Assembly: GCA_964584125.1 (NCBI GenBank)
Contig: CAZOYP010000044.1
Coordinates: forward strand, 1 to 22,329
DNA from: Nitromaritima sp964584125
GTDB lineage: Bacteria > Nitrospinota > Nitrospinia > Nitrospinales > VA-1
Direction: 5' to 3'
DNA length: 22,329 nucleotides
Notes under the pieces: model-generated
The model's input: the letters and a program-made list of their open reading frames with translations, nothing else
The model's database searches: none
Told to the model about the DNA's origin: nothing
Part shown: piece by piece, positions 15,800 through 22,329 of the stretch
Layout of the letters: each line of letters opens with the position of its first letter
How positions within the stretch are numbered: position 1 is the stretch's first letter
Translations under genes and position numbers: made by a program

Positions 15800-16867
15800 A
15801 TGTATAGAAATAGATGGGTAGCCCTGTGGGTGCCTTTTTTTTTGTTTAGTCTTGCGGGTAACTTAAGCGCATTAATGACTGATGAAGAAATAGAAAAATA
15901 TATTTCATCGAAGCTTAAGCGAAATGATCGTGTGCTTCGTATTAATGAAAAATCGATAGGGGATAAAGGGGCTAGGTTTTTAGCAAAGTCTCCGTTAATG
16001 GAAAGTTTAGAAACGCTAGTTATCTACAAGGGTGATATAGGGGATAAAGGTGTTCGATCTCTTGCTGGTTCAAGAAAGTTGGCTAAGTTGACGGCACTCT
16101 ACTTAGAGAATAACTATATTACGGATCAGGGTGCTACAATTATAGCTTCATCCGAAATATTTAAAAATCTAAAGACTCTAAATCTATATCGAAATAAAAT
16201 TACAGATAAAGGCGCTATAGCGATTGCAGAATCAGATACTTTATCTAGTTTGGAGGAAATCAACTTAAACTTTAACGACATTGGTGATGAGGGAGCACGC
16301 AGTTTGACAAAGTCTTCAAGTTTAAAGCAATTAAAAAAAATTGGTCTAGCCTACAATCGCTTAAAGCATAACGGAAGCGAGGCACTTGAGAAGTTTAATA
16401 TTTTTCAGAATATGAATGATCTAAAGGCTTCTAAGCGTATCAACGAGATTGGTAGCTTGATACACGGGGATCTAGGGGTTATGGTGCTTATAGAATTTTC
16501 TCACCTTTCACAACTGGATAATCTAAATCTTAGTGATAGTAATTTAACGGACCAGTCTGCCATAGCTATTGCAAATTCAGAGGGGTTTAAAGGTCTATTT
16601 TCTCTTAATCTTTCTGGTAACAGAATTACTGACCTTGGAGCCAAAGCCTTGGCAGATTCAAAAAACCTTGGCCAACTAAAAAAACTTAATTTAAATTTTA
16701 ACTTTATTGGTGACTTTGGGGCTAAGACCATAGCCAACTCACCTTATTTAGCGAATCTTAAATCTTTAAAATTGGGGCAAAATCAAGTAGGCAAAGATGG
16801 TGCAGTGGCTCTTAAAGAGTCAAACACTTTGGTGAACCTTATGCATCCGATATTTGGGGTGTATTAA
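15800..16867 (+). CDS. Exported leucine-rich-repeat protein (RNase-inhibitor-like LRRs)
   Basis: The 355-aa product begins with a signal peptide (basic MYRNR, hydrophobic VALWVPFFLFSLAG, likely cleavage after LSA at residue 24). It consists of LRRs of about 27 residues. The pattern is L..L.L..N.I.D.GA..IA.S, as in LKTLNLYRNKITDKGAIAIA. This is the ribonuclease-inhibitor-like class. Two repeat blocks (about 40-185 and 235-345) are joined by an irregular stretch (about 190-232) that breaks the phase. There is no catalytic domain, membrane anchor or lipobox, so it is probably periplasmic or secreted and acts by binding. It starts 54 nt after lpxD and ends 30 nt before accA on the same strand, with no strong Shine-Dalgarno. 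Function is unknown; a link to envelope assembly is suggested only by its neighbours. Confidence 0.85.
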   Translation: MYRNRWVALWVPFFLFSLAGNLSALMTDEEIEKYISSKLKRNDRVLRINEKSIGDKGARFLAKSPLMESLETLVIYKGDIGDKGVRSLAGSRKLAKLTALYLENNYITDQGATIIASSEIFKNLKTLNLYRNKITDKGAIAIAESDTLSSLEEINLNFNDIGDEGARSLTKSSSLKQLKKIGLAYNRLKHNGSEALEKFNIFQNMNDLKASKRINEIGSLIHGDLGVMVLIEFSHLSQLDNLNLSDSNLTDQSAIAIANSEGFKGLFSLNLSGNRITDLGAKALADSKNLGQLKKLNLNFNFIGDFGAKTIANSPYLANLKSLKLGQNQVGKDGAVALKESNTLVNLMHPIFGVY

Positions 16868-16897
16868 TTTATTTAATTCGTATTATTTAGGTTGTTT

Positions 16898-17869
16898 ATG
16901 ATTCAAATATTAGAGTTCGAACGAGAAATATTTAAACTGGAAAACCAGATTCAGGAGATGGTCTCTCTTTCTCACATGTACGACAATGTAGGAGACATTA
17001 CCCATGAAATAGCTAGACTGCATAAAAAAGTTCGTCATATGAAATATGATGTTTATTCGAACCTTAAAGGCTGGCAAAAGCTCCAAGTGGCTCGTCATCC
17101 AGATAGGCCTTATACTCTCGACTACATTAAATATATGTTTATGGATTTTATTGAACTTCATGGAGATAGGCATGGTGGTTATGGGCCTTCGATTGTTGGT
17201 GGATTAGCTAGATTTGATGATAGATCAGTTATGGTTATCGGCCACCAAAAGGGGAGAAACACGCAGGAAAAGATTAGACGAAATTTTGGAATGTCTCAAC
17301 CCGCAGGATACCGTAAAGCTTTGCGTCTAATGAAATTAGCTGAAAAATTCAGACTTCCAATTATCAACCTTATCGATACACCGGGCGCATACCCTGGTAT
17401 AGATGCTGAGGAAAAGGGGCAGTCTGAGGCCATAGCAAAAAACTTAATAAAAATGATAGAAATCGATGTTCCTATTATTGTCGTAATAATTGGTGAGGGT
17501 GGTTCGGGAGGTGCTCTTGCAATAGGAGTCGGTGACCGAATATTGATGCTTGAGCATTCAGTTTACTCAGTAATTTCTCCCGAAGGTTGTGCCTCAATTC
17601 TCTGGGGAGATAAAGATAAGGTAGCTCAGGCGGCAGATGCTTTGAATTTGACAGCCCCTAGCCTTATAAAGCTTGGTGTGGTTGATGAGATTATTCGAGA
17701 ACCGTTGGGTGGTGCGCACCGCCACCATAAGCGGATGGCTATTTTGTTGAAAAAAGCGCTACGAAAAAATTTGCAGACTATTTCACAGCTTGTGCCAGAA
17801 GCTTTAACTAAAAAGCGCTACGAAAAATTTAGAAAACTTGGCGATATCGGGTTTGAAACTAGCTGTTAA
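16898..17869 (+). CDS. accA: Acetyl-CoA carboxylase carboxyltransferase subunit alpha
   Basis: AccA with AccD transfers carboxyl from carboxybiotin to acetyl-CoA, making malonyl-CoA for fatty acid synthesis. The 323-aa product shows the N-terminal helix (MIQILEFEREIFKLENQIQEM), the QVARHPDRPYTLDYI segment, GDRHGGYGPSIVGGLA, RNFGMSQPAGYRKALRLM, LIDTPGAYPGIDAEEKGQ, and the GEGGSGGALAIGVGDRI turn that forms the acyl-CoA/oxyanion site, followed by SVISPEGCASILWGD. The ATG at 16898 fits the family start better than the in-frame TTG at 16892, and TAGG lies just upstream. It ends 16 bp from the convergent ABC exporter, with no GC-rich terminator between them. accB, accC and accD are not in the window. 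Confidence 0.96.
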   Translation: MIQILEFEREIFKLENQIQEMVSLSHMYDNVGDITHEIARLHKKVRHMKYDVYSNLKGWQKLQVARHPDRPYTLDYIKYMFMDFIELHGDRHGGYGPSIVGGLARFDDRSVMVIGHQKGRNTQEKIRRNFGMSQPAGYRKALRLMKLAEKFRLPIINLIDTPGAYPGIDAEEKGQSEAIAKNLIKMIEIDVPIIVVIIGEGGSGGALAIGVGDRILMLEHSVYSVISPEGCASILWGDKDKVAQAADALNLTAPSLIKLGVVDEIIREPLGGAHRHHKRMAILLKKALRKNLQTISQLVPEALTKKRYEKFRKLGDIGFETSC

Positions 17870-17885
17870 GTAAAAATTTTTTAAA

Positions 17886-19610
17886 TTATAGATGCATTTG
17901 ATTGCGAAAAAGTTGAGCGTACTCTCTTTCAGCGTTTATCATTTGGTTGTGTGTTCCAGACTCTACTAATTCTCCTGCTTTCATTACTAAGATCTTGTCT
18001 GCTCCTTCCAACGTTGATAATCGATGAGCTATTAGTATTGTTGTTCTTCCTGCCATCAGGCAAGAAAGAGCTTCCTTTATCCTTATTTCTGTTTCAGTGT
18101 CTACTGAAGCGGTAGCTTCATCTAAAATTAGGACTGGAGGATCTTTCAAAAGCGTCCGGGCAATGGCAATACGATGTTTTTCTCCGCCAGAAAGCTTAAC
18201 TCCCCGTTCTCCTATTAGAGTATCGTATTCTTTTGGTAAGCTTTTTACAAAGTCATCTGCATTTGCTGCTATTGCAGATCTTCTCATTTCTTCTCGGCTA
18301 GCTCCCACGTTACCGTATAAAATATTTTCAGCAACAGTACCGTTAAATAGATATGGATCTTGAGAAACCATGCCTATTTGTTCACGCAGATAGGATACTT
18401 TGAGCTCTGTTATATTGTGCCCATCCATCGTGATTTTTCCTGAGTCTATATCATAAAATCTGAGTAGAAGTTTTATCAATGTGGATTTTCCACTTCCCGT
18501 ATGGCCTACGAGGGCTATTTTATTTCCAGGTTGAATTTTTAGTGAAAGGTTTTTTATTATTGGTTTACCTACTACGTAAGCAAATGTTACTTCTTGAAAC
18601 TCAATTTCACCTTGCATGTTTGTGCTAGGCAGCAATGCATTAGGGATTTCTTTAATGTCGGGTTGGCGATCGATTATTTCAAACACGCGTTCTCCCGATG
18701 CTAGTGCGTGCTGCAGCATATGATTAACTGAATGCAACTGGTTGATCGGGGTATAAAATAACGCTAGATAACCGATAAAAGCTACTAAAGAACCTATTGT
18801 TATCTCTTTGTTGTCAACTAGGCCTACCCCATATAGCAATACAAGGGCTGTCCCAAGCGAGCCAAGAAACATCATTGCTGGGGAATAAATAGCCCAGAGT
18901 GACATTACTTTTAAATTATTATTGCAGTATTCGCGACTTTTTTTTTCGAAGCGAGATATTTCATGTAATTGTCGATTAAATGCAAATATTTCTCGAATAC
19001 CCGAAATGGAATCTTGAAGGCGAGAATTCATTTTTGCAGCACTCTCTCGCACTATATGATAGAGATTATGGGCTTTTTTTGTGTATATACAGGCTCCCCA
19101 TATAAGGAGGGGGATTGGAAGTAAAGCCATCAATGCTAATTCCCAGTGCAAGTAAAAGAGAATTATGGTTATACCGGTTAGGGTCAAAATGGCTGTAACG
19201 ACTTGCTCGACACCATCAATAAAAATTCGTTCAACATAATTAACGTCGTCATTAATCCTCGACATAAGTTCACCCGTGGACCTATTCTCAAAATAACTTA
19301 TGGATAATCTATTTAGAGCTCTATACACATTTGATCGTAAATCGAAAACAACATCTTGCTCAACTCGATTGTTAAACATAATCCGCTGATAATTTAGAAA
19401 GTTTCGCAAGAAATAAACTCCAATAAGCCCGAGTATGGTCCAGTATATTAATGAGTTTTTATTTCCATCAACCAGTTCATCAATAATGATTTTTATAACC
19501 CAAGGAGGAATCAGATCAAGTAGGGTGGTTAAAATTGCGAAACCGAGAGTATAGGAGACGGCTTTTTTATAAGGCTTGAGATAACCAAGAACACGTAGGA
19601 GTGATTTCAT
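17886..19610 (-). CDS. MsbA-like ABC exporter (fused membrane and ATPase domains)
   Basis: The 574-aa product is a half-transporter: a type IV (type I exporter) membrane domain with six helices (about 17-290) and a C-terminal ATPase. The ATPase has Walker A GHTGSGKS (369-376), Q-loop VSQDPYLFNGT, signature LSGGEKHRIAIAR (473-485), Walker B VLILDEATASVD (493-504) and switch His529 in IAHRLST. The membrane domain carries the exporter motif YFENRSTGELMSRINDDV (106-123). Length and architecture fit MsbA, which flips lipid A-core, and an lpxD gene nearby is consistent. However, the same architecture covers many lipid, drug and peptide exporters, so I do not assign msbA. The signature has Glu for Gln, a common harmless variant. 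It has no clear Shine-Dalgarno and is convergent with accA. Confidence 0.9.
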   Translation of the reverse strand: MKSLLRVLGYLKPYKKAVSYTLGFAILTTLLDLIPPWVIKIIIDELVDGNKNSLIYWTILGLIGVYFLRNFLNYQRIMFNNRVEQDVVFDLRSNVYRALNRLSISYFENRSTGELMSRINDDVNYVERIFIDGVEQVVTAILTLTGITIILFYLHWELALMALLPIPLLIWGACIYTKKAHNLYHIVRESAAKMNSRLQDSISGIREIFAFNRQLHEISRFEKKSREYCNNNLKVMSLWAIYSPAMMFLGSLGTALVLLYGVGLVDNKEITIGSLVAFIGYLALFYTPINQLHSVNHMLQHALASGERVFEIIDRQPDIKEIPNALLPSTNMQGEIEFQEVTFAYVVGKPIIKNLSLKIQPGNKIALVGHTGSGKSTLIKLLLRFYDIDSGKITMDGHNITELKVSYLREQIGMVSQDPYLFNGTVAENILYGNVGASREEMRRSAIAANADDFVKSLPKEYDTLIGERGVKLSGGEKHRIAIARTLLKDPPVLILDEATASVDTETEIRIKEALSCLMAGRTTILIAHRLSTLEGADKILVMKAGELVESGTHNQMINAEREYAQLFRNQMHL

Positions 19611-19812
19611 AATAATCTAAAAATTGAAGAAGTGTAGCTTTGAGCTGTAAAAACTGAATGCTTCATGGTATTTTTCATTTATAAAATTGTCAATCCATCA
19701 TACATCTAGAAATAGTTAAAAAAAAGCCTAAAGCAAAGGGTTTAAATCGGAGACTTATCCTTCTAATATACCTAAATAATAATTATCTAACTTCCATCAG
19801 GAGTGCTTAATC

Positions 19813-20760
19813 ATGGAATATAGAATGCTGGGCGGCAGTGATCTTAATGTGTCCGTCATTGGATTCGGAGCATGGGGAATTGGCGGATCCCCATTTTGGT
19901 CTAATGAAGGAGATGTTATTTCGGCTCGCGCTATCATGAAATCCTATGACTTAGGAGTAAATTTTTTTGATACAGCCCCAGTTTATGGATTTGGTCATTC
20001 TGAAGAGCTTCTTGGAAAGACTCTAAAACCTTTTCGAGATAAAGTATTTTACGCGACAAAATGTGGTTTGCGTTGGGAGAAAAGATCATTGGGTTCTATT
20101 ACTAAAAATGCAACTCGAGAATCTATCTTAGTAGAAATTGATCAGAGTTTGAAACGACTAGATACAGACTATATTGACCTTTATCAAGTTCACTGGCCTG
20201 ATATTGCAACGCCGCAAAACGAAACTATGGAGGCTTTGCTTGAAATTCAAGCGCAGGGGAAAGTGAGGGTTATTGGGGTGAGTAATTATTCAGTTGAGCA
20301 GATGAGAGCAATGATGAAAACAGGAAAGATTGAATCCTTACAACCTGATTACAGTTTGCTCAATAGGTCCATTGAAAAAGATGTTGTATCTTACTGCAAA
20401 GAAAATAAAATTGGGGTTATTGCTTATAGCCCTCTTGCTTCAGGGCTTCTTACTGGCAAGTATGGTAAAAATGATAAATTTAATGATTGGAGGGGTAAAG
20501 GGATTATAGGATGTTTTTCTGGCTCTCAGTTTGAAAAGAATATGGACAAGGTCGAAAGGCTTAAGGCTATGGGAAAATTAATAGGTAGAACCTGTGGCCA
20601 GATGGCGATTAATTGGGTTACCTCACAACCACATTTGACCACAGCGCTTTTAGGAGTCAAAAACGAGAATCAAGTTGAAGAAAATATCGAAGCACTTGGC
20701 TGGAAGCTCGACGCCAAGCAACAAGAAGAAATTAATTATATTTTTTCTGTTGATGAGTAG
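19813..20760 (+). CDS. Aldo/keto reductase
   Basis: This is an NADPH-type oxidoreductase with a TIM-barrel fold; the substrate is unknown. The 315-aa product starts MEYRMLGGSDLNVSVIGFGAW and has the full AKR tetrad: Asp53 and Tyr58 in FFDTAPVYGFG, Lys83 in YATKCG, His127 in YQVHWPD. Cofactor-site features are GVSNYSVEQM and AYSPLASGLLTGKY. It resembles the AKR subgroup with LG.S.L.VS.IGFGAW starts (AKR11/YhdN-like and general stress proteins), but that does not fix a substrate. AGGAG (19799-19803) lies 9 nt before the ATG. Its last 29 bp overlap the 3' end of the convergent TPR gene. It is a lone gene, divergent from the ABC exporter. Confidence 0.93.
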   Translation: MEYRMLGGSDLNVSVIGFGAWGIGGSPFWSNEGDVISARAIMKSYDLGVNFFDTAPVYGFGHSEELLGKTLKPFRDKVFYATKCGLRWEKRSLGSITKNATRESILVEIDQSLKRLDTDYIDLYQVHWPDIATPQNETMEALLEIQAQGKVRVIGVSNYSVEQMRAMMKTGKIESLQPDYSLLNRSIEKDVVSYCKENKIGVIAYSPLASGLLTGKYGKNDKFNDWRGKGIIGCFSGSQFEKNMDKVERLKAMGKLIGRTCGQMAINWVTSQPHLTTALLGVKNENQVEENIEALGWKLDAKQQEEINYIFSVDE

Positions 20761-22329
20761 TGCTTGCGATTGAGGATCCGTCACCATGAATTCCGGGGAT
20801 GCCATAATGGTTTTGATACACTCGAAGATGTTTTCTGACATCAGCTATATTTTTGACTTGTTTTTGCTTTACGAATGATTCCTCAGCTCGCTTCATATGG
20901 CTTACAGCACCTACACCATTGCCCATTAAATGATTTATAAGCCCTGCAAAATAGTGATTTTTCCCGCTTTCAGGTTGAAGTCGAATACTTTTATTGAAAT
21001 GCGTGAGTGTTTTATTAAAATCGTCGGCAATAAAAAAATATAAAGCTATTTTAAAGTGGAGGTCTGAATCATTAGGTAGAATTTTTAATGCATTGTAGTA
21101 ACGACCGATAGGGTTTTTGATGGTAGAAAACTTTCCAGTTTCCTGCCGGAGTTCATTATAAGCCAGGGCAAAGTGAGGATCGAGCCTAACCAGCTCACGA
21201 TAATGTGGAGCTGCTTTAAGAGGGGTCCCTTTTTTTCCATAGTAGTTAGCTAAAATACGGTGTGCGTTTACATCGTTTGGATCTAATTTAGTAACGAAGT
21301 TATAATGTCGTAATGACTTATGTGTTTCTTTTTTTTCGGCATACAAGGCGCCAAGCTTTCGGTGAATGTTGGTATCTTTAGGATCTAAGCGTGAGAGAAT
21401 TTTATAATGACTTAGAGCTTTGTTTTTTTTACCTGACTTTTCATATAACAACCCTAATTTCCGATGCAAAGAAGAGTTCGATGGATCTAGTTCGATGATT
21501 GTTTTATAAAGACGGAGCGCATCCTTTCCACGGTTATTTTTTTCATAGGCTGCGGCCAGTTGTTCATGGTTTTTTATGTTTTCTGGATGAATTTTTACAA
21601 TAGTTTCATAAATTCTTATTGCTTGTGACCTTTTTCCCTGAAGCTCGTATATCTTGGCTAATTCAGGATAGGCTTCGGGATCTTTTGGGTTAAGACGAAT
21701 TACTTCTTTAAAGTACTTTATGGCGCTTTCCAGTTTTCCTGACTTGCTAAGAAGATAAGCTAGGGCTTTATGGGCTTCTTGATCATCTGGATTCAACTTA
21801 ACACTAATCCGGTAATGGCGGATAGCATCTTTCTCTCTGTTTTCCTTTCTGTATAAGCTTGCGAGTGCATGACGTGCGGAAAAGTTTTTAGGGTCGATTC
21901 GGATAATTTCCTCATATTCATCGATTACTTGGCTTGTTTCCCCGATTTGTTCATATAGATTTAGTAATTCCCGGTGAGTGTTTTCATCGTTGCGATCGAT
22001 CCTAAGGGATTCCTTGTAGTATTTGATCGCACTTTCTTCATCTTTGAGCTTTGCCGTAACATATGCCAGTTCCTTAAAGGCTAATGCAAAATAAGGATCG
22101 AGGTTAGTTGCGCCTTCAAAGTAAGTTTTTGCTTTTTTTAATTCGCCTGAGTTTATAAATTCATATCCAAGCCGGTAGTGGGCTTTAGGGTCATCGGGGT
22201 TTATTTTTAATGCTTGATTATAATGGTGGATCGCTTTTTTTGTATTGCCTGTTTTCCCGTAGGCAAATCCAATTCCAGTATGTGCTTCAGCATCGAATGG
22301 TTGGACTGTTAGCGTTTCTTTGTAGTGTT
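20732..22329 (-). CDS. Long TPR-repeat protein (N-terminus beyond right window edge)
   Basis: The frame stays open from the stop at 20732-20734 to the window edge, giving at least 531 residues. It is made almost wholly of 34-residue tetratricopeptide repeats; I count about 14. Each has an A..HY...L.LNP.D..AH..L...Y...G core, e.g. AIRHYRISVKLNPDDQEAH. An in-frame TTG at 21796 is inside a repeat and is not the start. The last repeats degrade into a non-TPR tail (about 60 residues, ending THQQKKYN). TPR arrays bind proteins, but the partner is unknown. No membrane segment or enzymatic domain is visible in this part; a catalytic or signal region could lie outside the window. The 3' end overlaps the aldo/keto reductase by 29 bp. 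Confidence 0.93.
   Translation of the reverse strand, partial: HYKETLTVQPFDAEAHTGIGFAYGKTGNTKKAIHHYNQALKINPDDPKAHYRLGYEFINSGELKKAKTYFEGATNLDPYFALAFKELAYVTAKLKDEESAIKYYKESLRIDRNDENTHRELLNLYEQIGETSQVIDEYEEIIRIDPKNFSARHALASLYRKENREKDAIRHYRISVKLNPDDQEAHKALAYLLSKSGKLESAIKYFKEVIRLNPKDPEAYPELAKIYELQGKRSQAIRIYETIVKIHPENIKNHEQLAAAYEKNNRGKDALRLYKTIIELDPSNSSLHRKLGLLYEKSGKKNKALSHYKILSRLDPKDTNIHRKLGALYAEKKETHKSLRHYNFVTKLDPNDVNAHRILANYYGKKGTPLKAAPHYRELVRLDPHFALAYNELRQETGKFSTIKNPIGRYYNALKILPNDSDLHFKIALYFFIADDFNKTLTHFNKSIRLQPESGKNHYFAGLINHLMGNGVGAVSHMKRAEESFVKQKQVKNIADVRKHLRVYQNHYGIPGIHGDGSSIASTTHQQKKYN

Noticed and set aside
15800..16867. LRR protein as an effector or anti-phage component
   Set aside because: It has no TIR, NTPase, nuclease or other effector domain, has a signal peptide, and sits among housekeeping envelope genes.
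17870..17885. AAAAATTTTTT between accA and the ABC exporter as a terminator
   Set aside because: There is no GC-containing stem; only a short A/T tract lies in the 16-bp gap.
17886..19610. Naming the ABC exporter msbA
   Set aside because: Architecture fits, but the family is too broad and lpxD is not immediately adjacent, so substrate cannot be assigned from sequence.
21794..21796. TTG at 21796 as the start of the TPR gene
   Set aside because: The same frame continues upstream as unbroken TPR repeats to the window edge, so this codon is internal.

Overview
The window is AT-rich chromosomal DNA from a Gram-negative (diderm) bacterium. The envelope genes show this: LolC/E and LolD for lipoprotein release, LpxD for lipid A, and an MsbA-type ABC exporter. 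GatC and GatA point to tRNA amidation for Gln and/or Asn. RNase Y together with RNase R, and the order zapB-like, zapA, 6S RNA, fau, rny, recall marine Nitrospinota or delta-proteobacterial relatives. The taxon is an inference from gene content and order and was not tested.

Layout. Bases 1 to about 180 are the 3' part of the RNase P RNA (+ strand, cut by the window edge). From 342 to 4662 the - strand carries rnr, a small Lys-rich protein, gatC and gatA. A 408-bp divergent spacer with two good promoter candidates separates rnr from pheT. From 5071 to 10733 the + strand carries pheT, a ZapB-like coiled-coil gene, zapA, 6S RNA, fau (5-formyl-THF cyclo-ligase) and rny. From 11050 to 17869 the + strand carries lysS, lolC/E, lolD, lpxD, an exported leucine-rich-repeat protein and accA. 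From 17886 to 19610 (- strand) is an MsbA-like ABC exporter. From 19813 to 20760 (+) is an aldo/keto reductase. From 20732 to the right edge (-) is a long TPR protein whose N-terminus lies outside the window.

How it fits together. Most of the window is housekeeping: RNA processing and decay (rnpB, rnr, rny), transcription control (6S RNA), translation (gatCA, pheT, lysS), division (zapA and its coiled-coil partner), one-carbon metabolism (fau), and envelope or lipid synthesis and export. I see no phage, insertion sequence, CRISPR array, toxin-antitoxin or defence locus, and no clear undescribed system.

The points most worth a second look are: a PheT that lacks the usual N-terminal tRNA-binding OB domain and is not next to pheS; a well-structured 6S RNA hidden under a spurious ORF; a shared extended -10 element before the zap genes and 6S RNA; an exported LRR protein set between lpxD and accA; and a higher-order repeat within the TPR gene.
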